61,726 bases of DNA from JABCPE02 sp963509715. Its GTDB lineage: Bacteria; Bacteroidota; Bacteroidia; Flavobacteriales; Weeksellaceae. The stretch's first letter is position 1, and each line of letters opens with the position of its first letter. Positions 9,127 to 17,880 of this stretch are shown in pieces. Below the pieces are notes generated by a model, which had not been told where the DNA came from, did no database searches, and saw only the letters and a list, made by a program, of their open reading frames with translations. The translations under genes were made by a program, and so were the position numbers. The DNA is taken from the NCBI GenBank assembly GCA_963509715.1, contig CAUPCB010000005.1, forward strand, positions 1 through 61,726. The letters run 5' to 3'.

Positions 9127-9819
9127 TTATGATACATTCTTTCCAAACGAAAATAAGAAAATTTCAATCTGATCTGGTTCGCATTCCAGCTCCTTTGAAA
9201 GTTCACTCATTTCCTCTAAATACTTAGAATATTTTTTAACAGCCTGCTCTCTCTTTAATGAAGATAACTGATTTAATTCTGATATTCTTTTTCTATTAAT
9301 TACATTCAGAATTTGGTCATCTAAAATAAGCGCTTTAAAGCCATCTATTTTAGCATTCAGAAAATATAAAAATTTAGACACCGTAGATATCCCTAATCCT
9401 TTTATTTTTGAAACATCTTTGACCAGTTCCTCTGTTGAAACATTATTATTTTTATATTTTTCTAAAATTATTTTTAATTCTTCCAAATTCTCTTTTTCCA
9501 ACAACTTCTCTATATTATTACCTCTTCCTCTGGTTGGATATCCCCATAACAGCACTTTAAAAATAAATTCTTCTATTGATTTAGCATCTTCAAAAAGCAT
9601 TTCTCTATTTAATCTTACCATTTCACCATTTCCATAAGTAGAAAAAATTTTTCCTAAATAATCATGATTAGATATAATTTCACCCCAATTTTTTCTTTCT
9701 ATAAGAAATGATTGTTTTTTATATGGGAAACTGCGAATAAAATCTTTATAATCAGAAATTTTAACACTATTCTCTTCTAAAAAGTTATCTTCTCGTTTTT
9801 TCCTTTCCTCCGTGTTCAT
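9127..9819 (-). CDS. Putative 8-oxoguanine DNA glycosylase, OGG-fold
   Basis: A 230-residue, AT-rich gene. Residues about 138-170 form a helix-hairpin-helix-like segment (KIKGLGISTVSKFLYFLNA) followed by KALILDDQI, in which an Asp sits where HhH glycosylases carry their catalytic acid. This matches the 'OGG-fold' bacterial proteins (PF21790-like), which are more divergent than MutY/Nth and lack an FeS cluster motif; none is visible here. The N-terminal 60 residues are lysine- and glutamate-rich. It lies between SMI1/KNR4 and metZ with 16-24 nt spacers. The family call rests on the HhH segment and overall length. Confidence 0.6.
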   Translation of the reverse strand: MNTEERKKREDNFLEENSVKISDYKDFIRSFPYKKQSFLIERKNWGEIISNHDYLGKIFSTYGNGEMVRLNREMLFEDAKSIEEFIFKVLLWGYPTRGRGNNIEKLLEKENLEELKIILEKYKNNNVSTEELVKDVSKIKGLGISTVSKFLYFLNAKIDGFKALILDDQILNVINRKRISELNQLSSLKREQAVKKYSKYLEEMSELSKELECEPDQIEIFLFSFGKNVS

Positions 9820-9843
9820 TTAAATAAGTATTTATTAAAAATT

Positions 9844-10461
9844 CTACTTTCCCTCCAGCTCTGCCAGCTCATCTTCATCCAAATCTTCTTTTAGGATAAT
9901 TCCATAATCTGGGTGTATCACATAGAGTCCTTTCTCTAAATCTTGTGCATATTTCTCAAAAAAATCTTTCAGAGATTGCGCTTCTATACTGCGATCTGCA
10001 TCATCATGCCACATTTGTATTATCTGCCCTCGTTTTCCTTCTTTTGATGGGTCTAGGTCTATCATTTTGCCGTTACCTCCTCCATCGGCTGTTAGAGAAA
10101 TCCATTTGGGATTCCACCAAAAATCAGGTTTTATCCCTTCCTCTGGACTGCAGCCATAGTCTTTATCATCTTCTGAAAAATCACCATCATCATATAAATC
10201 TTTCCAGATTTTATATTCATCTATAATTCTATCAATAGTGAGCCACTCTTCTCCCATTAGACAATAGCCTTCTTTTTCTCCATTATGGATGCGGTAGATT
10301 TCCTTAAAATCCTCTGGTAGAGCGTATCCTAAGACTTCTTCTAATCTCCCAAAATCCTCATCAGTCGCTCCATCATTTAATTGATATTCAAAAAAATCAT
10401 CCTTATATTTTTCTTGCAAAATATTGATTTGCTTTTCTATTCTTTCAAGAATTTCTTTCAT
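9844..10461 (-). CDS. SMI1/KNR4 family protein
   Basis: A 205-residue acidic protein of the SMI1/KNR4 (SUKH) fold. The helical start is followed by the family pattern LGYALPEDFKEIYRIHNGEKEG (residues about 43-64), then ISLTADGGGNGKMIDLDP and GQIIQMWHDD near 120-155. SUKH proteins often act as immunity proteins against polymorphic toxins, but no toxin gene is nearby, so that role is not supported here. It starts 22 nt after the homoserine dehydrogenase stop and should be co-transcribed from the SAM-riboswitch promoter. Confidence 0.85.
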   Translation of the reverse strand: MKEILERIEKQINILQEKYKDDFFEYQLNDGATDEDFGRLEEVLGYALPEDFKEIYRIHNGEKEGYCLMGEEWLTIDRIIDEYKIWKDLYDDGDFSEDDKDYGCSPEEGIKPDFWWNPKWISLTADGGGNGKMIDLDPSKEGKRGQIIQMWHDDADRSIEAQSLKDFFEKYAQDLEKGLYVIHPDYGIILKEDLDEDELAELEGK

Positions 10462-10483
10462 CTTATTTAAACTTAAAATTTAA

Positions 10484-12013
10484 TTAACAAAGTCGCAATA
10501 TATCACCGAAAACTCCTCTTGCAGTCACTTTCGCACCTGCACCCGCTCCCATGATAACTATTGGGTTTTCTCCGTAACTCTCAGTATAAATTTCAAAAAT
10601 AGAATCCGAACCTTTCAGCTGTCCAAGCGCAGAACTTGCAGGAACAGACACCAGTTTCACATCCAAAATCCCTTTGTCTTGGCTCAAATCTCCATGTAAA
10701 TCCCCCACATAGCGAAGCACATGATTTGGCTCTTGGTTTTCTTTAATAGACTGATATTCAGCATCCAGCTCTCCCAATCTAGAAATAAACTCATCTTTTT
10801 CTATTTCCCCCAAATTCTCTGGGATAAGGTTTTGGATATTGATATCGCTGAATTCATTGATTAAATCTAATTCTCTCGCCAAAATAAGCAGTTTTCTAGC
10901 TACATCATTCCCACTCAAATCCTCACGAGGGTCTGGCTCTGTAAATCCTTTGTCCATCGCTTCTTTGACAATGGTAGAGAATTTCTCATCGCGCACCGAA
11001 AAATTATTAAAAATATAGCTGAGTGACCCCGAAAAAACACCTTTTATTCTCGTAATATTTTCTCCTGAAAGGTGGAGAAGTTTGATAGTGTCTATCAGCG
11101 GCAGCCCTGCTCCTACATTGGTTTCATAGAGATATCTTTTCTTGTTTTTATCCAAAGTTTTTCGCAGATTTCTGTACTCTTGTATCGGTAAAGTATTGAA
11201 AATCTTATTAGAAGAAACGATGTCAAAACCATTTTCTACGAAAGTTGGATAATTCTTTACAAAATCTTTACTCGCTGTATTATCTACTAAAACCAAGTTT
11301 TCAAACTGATTTTCTTTCACAAACTGAAACAAATCCTGCAAAGTGTTTTCCGAGCTGCCAAAAAGCACTTTTTGTCGCCAGTCGCTACCAAAACCACCTT
11401 TATTGAAGACTATATTTTTAGAATTGGCTATCGCAATGATTTTCAGATGAATACGCTTTCTATTCTGAATATCATATGAAGAATCCAAAATCTGCTCTAT
11501 CAGCGTACTGCCCACATTTCCATGCCCTACCAGCACCAAATGCACAGTTTTCACTTTCCCAAAAATCTCAGTTTCTACGATATTTTTTACCTTATCTACC
11601 TGATTATCAGAAACTACCAAATTAACTCTTCCTGCTGACGCTACCTGATTGAGAAGCAGAGGGAATATTTTATTTTTTTGTAATTCCGAAAGGATTTTTT
11701 GGAAATTGTCCGTTACCAGACCTATAACAGCCAGATTATCAATACTATAAATCTGACTAACGATTCCGCTCTTCAGTTCCTTATCAAATTCTTGTCTAAG
11801 GCTTTCCACCGCCGTTTCTGCCTGATGCTCATCCACCAAAACAGAAATTCCGTTTTCTATCGCCTGCTGAGAAATCACCCCTACACTGACTCCCGCATTC
11901 TGCAAAGCATTAAAAATACGAGAATCTATCCCTATCTGCCCTAAGAAATCTCTCCCTTCGAAATTAACTATCGCTTTATTTTTGTAAATCGTGATTACAT
12001 TATTTTCTTCCAT
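10484..12013 (-). CDS. Homoserine dehydrogenase with N-terminal ACT domains
   Basis: NAD(P)-dependent reduction of aspartate semialdehyde to homoserine, the branch point to methionine and threonine. Residues about 1-150 look like two ACT modules (SRIFNALQNAGVSVGVISQQ, and IDNLAVIGLVTDNFQKI). The dinucleotide motif GHGNVGST is at 163-170, and the catalytic region carries NVGAGLPLIDTIKLL, GFTEPDPREDLSGNDVARKLL and a final AGAGAKVTARGVFGDILRL. It is like ThrA/MetL without the aspartokinase catalytic domain. The ACT region suggests amino-acid feedback control. It starts 18 nt after the metX stop. Confidence 0.92.
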   Translation of the reverse strand: MEENNVITIYKNKAIVNFEGRDFLGQIGIDSRIFNALQNAGVSVGVISQQAIENGISVLVDEHQAETAVESLRQEFDKELKSGIVSQIYSIDNLAVIGLVTDNFQKILSELQKNKIFPLLLNQVASAGRVNLVVSDNQVDKVKNIVETEIFGKVKTVHLVLVGHGNVGSTLIEQILDSSYDIQNRKRIHLKIIAIANSKNIVFNKGGFGSDWRQKVLFGSSENTLQDLFQFVKENQFENLVLVDNTASKDFVKNYPTFVENGFDIVSSNKIFNTLPIQEYRNLRKTLDKNKKRYLYETNVGAGLPLIDTIKLLHLSGENITRIKGVFSGSLSYIFNNFSVRDEKFSTIVKEAMDKGFTEPDPREDLSGNDVARKLLILARELDLINEFSDINIQNLIPENLGEIEKDEFISRLGELDAEYQSIKENQEPNHVLRYVGDLHGDLSQDKGILDVKLVSVPASSALGQLKGSDSIFEIYTESYGENPIVIMGAGAGAKVTARGVFGDILRLC

Positions 12014-12031
12014 ATTATATCGTGTTGATTT

Positions 12032-12979
12032 TTAAATAATTTTACCTAAAATTTCGTTTAGCTGTTCATATTCCATCAAAAAGGCATCATGCCCGTGGAT
12101 GGATTTTATCTCGTGATGATACACATTTTTACCATTATTTTTCAGAAAATCATAAGAATTTTTAATCTCAAAAGCAGGATAGTGTAAATCCGAATCCACT
12201 CCTATGAGATGTATTTCCGAATTGATTTTAAGCAAATCTTCTTCCTTAGCATCAATAGTTTTAAGAAGCTGATTCATAAGCCGATACGCCTTTATATCAA
12301 ACCTATTATCCAAGGCTGTTCCATGATAATTGAGCCAGTCGTGAGATTTTAGAATATTCTTCTGTTCGTCCTGCTCCCTTTTAAACCTCTGGTTAAGAGA
12401 CTTTGGTGTACGATAGTTGAGCATCGCATGAATACGGGCTTTTTCGAGTGGTCTGTCTTCGCTTTCGAGCAGAAATTCCTGCACCAGACACTGTGAATGC
12501 AGCCAGTCTGTCGTCTTATAATCCGTAGCCACAGGAATGAATTTTTTAGCCAAATAAGGCGCTATACAGAGCATTTCCCAAGCGATAGACCCACCGACAG
12601 AACCTCCCACCAAGGCATAAAGCTCATCTATTTCAAGGTTTTCCAACCCTAAAACGAAAAGCCTCGCCATATCTTTTGCGGTAAAGTTTTTATAATTGTC
12701 AATGAAAAAACCATCATAACCATTCCCCGCCACATTAAAGCAGACAACGGTATATTTCTGTAAATCTATCACACTCCCATACCCCACGAGGGTTTTCCAC
12801 CAACCCTTTTCGCCAGCCACATTAGAGTTTCCTGTAAGGGCGTGATTGACCAAAATCACAGGCGCTGTATGCAGTTTTTGCCCAAAGACTTGGTAACTCA
12901 GCGGGAAATCAGTATACAACACCCCGCTCTGAGTAGTGAAATTATCTATTTTAAGATGATTAAGCAGCGAACTTTCCAA
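12032..12979 (-). CDS. metX: Homoserine O-acetyltransferase MetX
   Basis: Alpha/beta-hydrolase that acylates homoserine with acetyl-CoA, the first committed step to methionine. The nucleophile Ser127 lies in GGSVGG, the acidic residue in GVDSDLHYP, and the catalytic His near 295-297 in HGHDAF. NHALTGNSN (45-53) is the family's oxyanion-region motif. At 315 residues it is shorter than many MetX proteins. The frame opens after a stop at 12986-12988 with no ATG before the conserved part, so the start is TTG (12977-12979). It is the first gene after the SAM riboswitch. Confidence 0.92.
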   Translation of the reverse strand: MESSLLNHLKIDNFTTQSGVLYTDFPLSYQVFGQKLHTAPVILVNHALTGNSNVAGEKGWWKTLVGYGSVIDLQKYTVVCFNVAGNGYDGFFIDNYKNFTAKDMARLFVLGLENLEIDELYALVGGSVGGSIAWEMLCIAPYLAKKFIPVATDYKTTDWLHSQCLVQEFLLESEDRPLEKARIHAMLNYRTPKSLNQRFKREQDEQKNILKSHDWLNYHGTALDNRFDIKAYRLMNQLLKTIDAKEEDLLKINSEIHLIGVDSDLHYPAFEIKNSYDFLKNNGKNVYHHEIKSIHGHDAFLMEYEQLNEILGKII

Positions 12980-13034
12980 TTTTGTTTAATTTTTTACTCT
13001 TGAAAATGCTACTTTATTGAAAAATGTAGTGTTC

Positions 13035-13140
13035 GTTATCTCCCTCTTTTAGCGAGTAGAATTTAGCACCTTCTCCGTGAGTATTTGGAGGGTTGCTAAG
13101 GTTTCACAGAGTCTAATCTCTCCACCTTTCTTGATAACAT
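13035..13140 (-). promoter_or_regulatory. SAM-I (S-box) riboswitch in the metX leader
   Basis: The reverse strand carries the S-box signature: TTATCAAGAAAGGTGGAG at the 5' side, GAAACCTTAGCAACC in the middle, then AAGGTGCTAAATTC and GATAAC at the 3' side. GTTATC (13133-13138) pairs with GATAAC (13035-13040) to close helix P1. It sits 56 nt upstream of the metX start and would lower expression of the methionine operon when S-adenosylmethionine is abundant. I see no strong terminator between P1 and metX, so control may act on translation or on a structure I cannot resolve by eye. Confidence 0.92.
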
Positions 13141-13166
13141 TTTCAAAATTATTGACTAATGCGAGA

Positions 13167-13197
13167 CAAATATAATACGATTTTTTTGATTTTGCAA
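13167..13197 (-). promoter_or_regulatory. Promoter of the methionine operon
   Basis: The reverse strand reads TTG (13197-13195), 20 nt, then TATATTTG (13174-13167). This is the Bacteroidetes primary sigma arrangement. Transcription would start near 13161, about 20 nt before the riboswitch aptamer. Confidence 0.8.
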
Positions 13198-13215
13198 GAT
13201 ATAAATTTAGAAAAA

Positions 13216-13965
13216 TTACTCTTTCCCTGTATAGTAGTTATAATCTTTGATAATCTTATCTATAAATTGCTTTTCGGTAAGTTCCCTGTGGTCTATTTCT
13301 AATTTAAGGATTTCTTTTATTTTATTAGATAACTGATGCAAAATAATCTTGTCATAGGTAATCACCGCTTTTTGATAATTAGACTTTATAATCCTCATGT
13401 CATTATCAGACAATAGCACAACCTGCGGAAAATCAGGAACATAATCCTGCTGAAGATTTTCCAAAATCGTATGAGAAATATTGATTTTATTTTTAAGTGA
13501 AATCACCGCTGTTCCAGAGACCATTCCTCCGAATCTTTGATTGTTTTTAGAGACAATGACCGTGATAAGCCCCACTACTCCCCCATTAGAAAAAACATCT
13601 ATAATTCTGAAAATCCAGCGCACAAAATAATCTCCAAAACTCGCCTGGTATCCATCTATTTTCACTACTCTGATTTTCATTATTTTCTTTCCAAAAGTCT
13701 GACCCTCCATCAGGCTCTCACAGACCAAAGTATAAAGATGAATCGGCAGGGTAATTATCCCAAAAAAAGCCATCACAGTCCATTCATCCCAATTTTTAAA
13801 TACATTATCTACACTTAAAACTTTAAATAAAATGATAAAAAGCACAATCATATAGGCTGCTTTGATAATCATATCAATGAAAAAAGCCAATATTCTATCC
13901 CCTATGCTGGCAATATTAAAATTAATATTTACATTTTGTGATGTATTTATTGCAATTTTAGACAT
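13216..13965 (-). CDS. RDD family membrane protein
   Basis: A 249-residue inner-membrane protein. Residues about 20-160 are an RDD domain: ASIGDRILAFFIDMII (Arg/Asp in the first helix), a second helix near 65-85, GQTFGKKIMKIRVVKIDG and a third hydrophobic segment with the Gly-rich GGVVGLIT. The C-terminal 90 residues are soluble and charged. It is divergent from the SpoIIM-family gene, with only 23 nt between starts, as in many Bacteroidetes MoxR clusters. Its molecular function is unknown. Confidence 0.85.
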   Translation of the reverse strand: MSKIAINTSQNVNINFNIASIGDRILAFFIDMIIKAAYMIVLFIILFKVLSVDNVFKNWDEWTVMAFFGIITLPIHLYTLVCESLMEGQTFGKKIMKIRVVKIDGYQASFGDYFVRWIFRIIDVFSNGGVVGLITVIVSKNNQRFGGMVSGTAVISLKNKINISHTILENLQQDYVPDFPQVVLLSDNDMRIIKSNYQKAVITYDKIILHQLSNKIKEILKLEIDHRELTEKQFIDKIIKDYNYYTGKE

Positions 13966-13988
13966 ATTTTTACTAATTTAGCCGAATT

Positions 13989-14957
13989 ATGAGAGAAGTT
14001 TTTTTTATTAGGCAAAATAAAGAAAAATGGTTGGAAATAGAGCAGGTTATTGATGGAAAAATTAAAAAAAATCCAGATGACCTGTCTTCTTTGTATATAA
14101 ACTTGGTCAATGATTTGTCTTTTTCACAGACTTATTACCCGAAAAGTAACACTACTATTTATCTAAACCATCTCTCCAGTCAGATTTTTCAAAAAATCTA
14201 CAAAACCAAGAGAATAGAGCAAAATAGGCTTTTATATTTCTTCAAAACGGAAGTTCCTCTTTTGGTGTATGAAAATTATAAATTCTTGCTTTACGCCTTT
14301 TGTTTTTTCTTGATTTTCACAGGGATAGGCGTTCTCTCGGCTCATTATGACACTACATTTGTGGAGCTTATTTTAGGGGAAGGCTATGTAAATATGACCA
14401 TAGAAAACATAGAAAAAGGCAATGCTGTGGGCGTTTATCAGCAGGGCTCCAATTTTGGGAGTGCTGTTGCTATTATCCTAAACAACCTCCGTGTGGGTGC
14501 TTACCTATTTATTTTAGGAGTTTTCGCAGGATTAGGAACTTTGCTTTATTTCTTGTATAACTGCATTATGCTAGGGGCTTTTCAGTATTTTTTCTATCAG
14601 CATGGGGCGCTGGAAGACAGTATGAGAGGCATCTGGATTCATGGAGTTTTTGAGATTTTCAGTATGGTAGTAGAGGCTATGGCAGGGCTTATGCTGGGGA
14701 GTTCTATTTTGTTTCCGAAAACTTATTCTAGGTTTAATTCCTTTAAAATAGGAGCAAAAAATGCCATTAAAATATTTGTCAGCACCATTCCTTTTACTAT
14801 TATTGCAGGAATTTTAGAAGGATTTGTCACCCGCTATGCTTTGAAAATGAACGAGATTTTCAATTCTGTTTTGATTTTGGGAATGTTGGCGTTCATTAGT
14901 TTTTATTATTTTGTATATCCTTATTATGTTAATAAAAAATTAAAAAACAATGTTTGA
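13989..14957 (+). CDS. Stage II sporulation protein M-like membrane protein
   Basis: A 322-residue multipass inner-membrane protein of the SpoIIM/DUF95 family, common in non-sporulating Bacteroidetes beside MoxR. Helices lie near 95-118, 165-195, 210-235 and 260-315. Family features include NNLRVGAYLFILGVFAGLGT and WIHGVFEIFSMVVEAMAGLMLG, where 'HG.FE' is the conserved signature. It overlaps the next gene by 8 nt. It probably works with the MoxR ATPase and neighbouring membrane proteins as an envelope complex; that is inference from repeated gene association. Confidence 0.85.
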   Translation: MREVFFIRQNKEKWLEIEQVIDGKIKKNPDDLSSLYINLVNDLSFSQTYYPKSNTTIYLNHLSSQIFQKIYKTKRIEQNRLLYFFKTEVPLLVYENYKFLLYAFCFFLIFTGIGVLSAHYDTTFVELILGEGYVNMTIENIEKGNAVGVYQQGSNFGSAVAIILNNLRVGAYLFILGVFAGLGTLLYFLYNCIMLGAFQYFFYQHGALEDSMRGIWIHGVFEIFSMVVEAMAGLMLGSSILFPKTYSRFNSFKIGAKNAIKIFVSTIPFTIIAGILEGFVTRYALKMNEIFNSVLILGMLAFISFYYFVYPYYVNKKLKNNV

Positions 14958-15909
14958 ATTTTATAAAAGAAGAGATTTCGGTGGTTTGATTTCCGATTCT
15001 TTTGCTTTCTTCAAAATCTACGGGAAGAACTATTTCAAGAATTATTTCTTGATAAACGGTCTGATACTGATACTGATGATGGTATTGGCAGTAGTGGGCT
15101 ACCGCGAGTTTTTTTCTCAGATGTTTGGTTCTAATATGGAAGGACAAAGCCGATATTTTGAGGAATATTTTGAGGAGAATATAGGAACTTTGATTTTAAT
15201 AACATCACTGATTTTCATATTGTTTTTGGCGGCGGCTATTATTAATTATTGTTTCCCTGTGCTATACATGAAAAGAGTCAGCGAAACGGGAAATCCAGAC
15301 ATCAAAACCGATGAAATACTGAACGACCTGAAGAAAAATGCAGGGAAAATTCTTATCTTATTTTTAGGATTATTATTTATCATTCTTCCTTTGGCTCTGA
15401 TAGTTTTTGGTATCAGTTTCTTATTGGTTTTCTTACTGATAGGACTGATTTTGATTTTCTTTTTAGCTCCTATCGTGATGAATACTATCAATTTTCTTCT
15501 GTTTGATTATTTCCACACGGAACGAGGCTTCTTTGGTTCTCTTTCCTATGCCATCTCTGCTCAGTTTAACTATCCGAACAGAGAAGGAAAATCACCTTTT
15601 TGGAAATATTGGGGCTCTACAGTAGTTACATATTTTATCATACAAACGGTAATCTCTATATTTACCTTTATCCCTATGTTTTTCACTATATTAGGGGCTT
15701 TGAGTGTAGGAGATGCATATGATTCAGATAGTGGCAACGGAACAGCTTTTGCATTGATTATCATTTATGCAGTGGTGATGTTCATTAGTTTTTTAGCGAA
15801 TAATTTGATTTATGTAAACGCTGGACTGATGTACTATGACAACCGCACTGACCTTCATAGAAAAATGGATTTATCTGAAATCGAAACTATTGGACGGAAT
15901 GAGATTTAA
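14950..15909 (+). CDS. Multipass membrane protein of the MoxR cluster
   Basis: A 319-residue protein with about six strongly hydrophobic segments: residues 35-55, 78-98, 135-155, 158-185, 225-250 and 260-285. I do not recognise a named domain with confidence; position and topology suit the 'DUF4013/glycerophosphodiester phosphodiesterase membrane domain-like' proteins seen between SpoIIM and DUF4129 genes. It overlaps both neighbours (start inside the SpoIIM end, stop 11 nt into the DUF4129 gene), indicating tight translational coupling. Confidence 0.65.
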   Translation: MFEFYKRRDFGGLISDSFAFFKIYGKNYFKNYFLINGLILILMMVLAVVGYREFFSQMFGSNMEGQSRYFEEYFEENIGTLILITSLIFILFLAAAIINYCFPVLYMKRVSETGNPDIKTDEILNDLKKNAGKILILFLGLLFIILPLALIVFGISFLLVFLLIGLILIFFLAPIVMNTINFLLFDYFHTERGFFGSLSYAISAQFNYPNREGKSPFWKYWGSTVVTYFIIQTVISIFTFIPMFFTILGALSVGDAYDSDSGNGTAFALIIIYAVVMFISFLANNLIYVNAGLMYYDNRTDLHRKMDLSEIETIGRNEI

Positions 15910-16702
15910 GTTTGTTGCACTTTTAATTTTCTTCGGCAGTTTAGAGCTTTTTCACGGGCAGGCTTCAACAGATGAAATAGAACTAGATAATGTTCCTGAG
16001 CAGATATTAGATAATAATGCCTATGAGGAGCGGAAAATGGATTCTTTGCTGAACTCCATAAAGGAAACCGATGATGTAATTTTCCCTAAAACTTTTCCAG
16101 AAAACTATAAAAATAAGTATAAGTCCAAAGAGTATGACTATACTGCCACCAAACCAAGAGAATCTCTCTGGGAAAGGCTGCAAAGAAAATTCATAGAACT
16201 TTTAGAATCTATTTTTGGAAGTATCAATTCTAATAAACCTTTTGATTTCGCGGAAAGCATAATGAGATTTTTAGCCATTATCATCATAGGTTTTGTGCTT
16301 TATTTCTTGATAAAATTCCTTATCACAAAAGAGGGCAGCTTCTTCTTTGGAAAGAAAAACAAAAAAATCAATATAGAAGTGAATGAACTTCATGAAAATA
16401 TCCATGAAATCAACTTTCAGGAAAGCATCAAAGGCTATGAAAGAAATGGTGATTTCAGATATGCGGTGAGGTATCAGTTTCTTTGGATTTTAAAGATATT
16501 AGCGGACAAAAACATCATAGAGTGGAATCCTGAAAAAACCAACCGAGACTACATGAGCGAAATCAAAGAAAAACAACTGCAAGGAAAATTTCGAGATGCT
16601 ACTAAAATCTTTGATTATGTATGGTATGGGGAATTTGAAATTGATGAAAATTCTTACCACAAAATGAAAGAAAAATGGTCAGTTTTTCATGAAAAAATAT
16701 AA
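15899..16702 (+). CDS. DUF4129 domain membrane protein
   Basis: A signal peptide (MRFKFVALLIFFGSLELFHG) leads a periplasmic region, a single helix near residues 140-160 and a cytoplasmic C-terminal DUF4129 domain (FRYAVRYQFLWILKILADKN, FDYVWYGEFEIDENSYHKM). I place the start at ATG 15899, because it begins a good signal peptide, rather than at an upstream in-frame ATG at 15836 lying within the preceding gene. DUF4129 proteins accompany MoxR, DUF58 and transglutaminase genes; the role is not established. Confidence 0.82.
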   Translation: MRFKFVALLIFFGSLELFHGQASTDEIELDNVPEQILDNNAYEERKMDSLLNSIKETDDVIFPKTFPENYKNKYKSKEYDYTATKPRESLWERLQRKFIELLESIFGSINSNKPFDFAESIMRFLAIIIIGFVLYFLIKFLITKEGSFFFGKKNKKINIEVNELHENIHEINFQESIKGYERNGDFRYAVRYQFLWILKILADKNIIEWNPEKTNRDYMSEIKEKQLQGKFRDATKIFDYVWYGEFEIDENSYHKMKEKWSVFHEKI

Positions 16703-16707
16703 GCTGA

Positions 16708-17877
16708 ATGAACAAAACATTTAGAATTTATGGAATAATACTTGTCATCGTTTTGGTGATACTGGGACTGATGGAAGTCAATAAAACCGAGGTCATAGAC
16801 TGGCGGAAAAACTTTGACATTCATAAGAAAACTCCCTTTGGGCTGTATGTTTTCAACCAAGAAGTAAATGGACTTCTCAAAAATGTAGAGCGTGTGGAGG
16901 AATCGCCGTTTAATTATTATAAACAAAACCCTAACCTTCCTCCTCATAACATTCTGGTTTTCAACAAACATTTTGATGATGAGTCTTGGAAAAAAATCTT
17001 AGAACAAACAGAAAAAGGTGCTAATGTATTGGTTATCGATAAAGTCTTCTACTCCTTACCTGACACCATAGATATATCTTACAAATATCTGAATGACATT
17101 GATGATGATAAAAAGCTGACTTTCCATCTATTAGACAAAAAAATGAAAAACAGCATCTTGATAGATAAAGCGCCTTCTGGAACAGGTTTTAAAGAAATAA
17201 ACTCCGGTCAGAAAATTTTAGGTTACATCGAAAAAGATGGGAAGAAAGTAAGTTTTAATTTTATCCAAGTTCCTTTTGGAAAAGGTAATTTTTATCTTCA
17301 TTCGGAGCCGCTTATTCTGACCAATTATTATCTCCTAAAACCCGAAGGGCATAAGTATGTAGAAAATGTATTCTCATACCTACCGAACAACAAAACTATT
17401 TGGTTTACAGAAAACTACAATAAAAAAAGAGAATCCCAGTCACCGCTGAGATTTATCCTTCAGAATGACAATCTCAGACACGCATGGCAGCTGCTACTAG
17501 TGGGATTACTGCTTTTTGCGTTATTTAATATTAGAAGAAAACAGAGAATAGTCCCTATCATAGAACCACTGAAAAACAAGTCTGTAGAGTTCGTGAAAAG
17601 TATCGGAAACCTCTATCTACAAGAGGGAACACCGCACGACATGGCCTTGAAAAAAATCCAATATTTCCTCAATAAAGTTAGGCTGGATTTAATGATTGAT
17701 ACCCAGCATTTGGATGATAATTTCATCAAAAAACTACACCTAAAAACAGGAAAAAACATAGAGCTGATAAAGGAAGCTGTAGATTTAATAAACAAAATAC
17801 AAAATCAGCATATTCAAGTAAAACACTCTGATTTAGCGAAAATAAACGAAGTTTTAGATAAAATTTTAAAATCATAA
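16708..17877 (+). CDS. DUF4350 domain membrane protein
   Basis: A 389-residue protein with an N-terminal membrane anchor (residues 8-23), a periplasmic domain beginning DWRKNFDIHKKTPFGLYVF (DUF4350 pattern: small-molecule or GATase-like fold), a second helix near 258-274 (WQLLLVGLLLFALFN) and a cytoplasmic tail. It lies 5 nt after the DUF4129 gene and 3 nt before moxR. Two membrane anchors place the central domain outside and the tail near MoxR. Function inferred only from association. Confidence 0.78.
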   Translation: MNKTFRIYGIILVIVLVILGLMEVNKTEVIDWRKNFDIHKKTPFGLYVFNQEVNGLLKNVERVEESPFNYYKQNPNLPPHNILVFNKHFDDESWKKILEQTEKGANVLVIDKVFYSLPDTIDISYKYLNDIDDDKKLTFHLLDKKMKNSILIDKAPSGTGFKEINSGQKILGYIEKDGKKVSFNFIQVPFGKGNFYLHSEPLILTNYYLLKPEGHKYVENVFSYLPNNKTIWFTENYNKKRESQSPLRFILQNDNLRHAWQLLLVGLLLFALFNIRRKQRIVPIIEPLKNKSVEFVKSIGNLYLQEGTPHDMALKKIQYFLNKVRLDLMIDTQHLDDNFIKKLHLKTGKNIELIKEAVDLINKIQNQHIQVKHSDLAKINEVLDKILKS

Positions 17878-17880
17878 AAA

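Noticed and set aside
9844..10461. SMI1/KNR4 gene as immunity gene of a toxin system
   Set aside because: No polymorphic toxin, Rhs or secretion marker lies in the window; the gene is within a metabolic operon.
15836..15898. DUF4129 gene starting at 15836
   Set aside because: The extra 21 residues precede a clear signal peptide starting at 15899 and lie fully inside the upstream gene.
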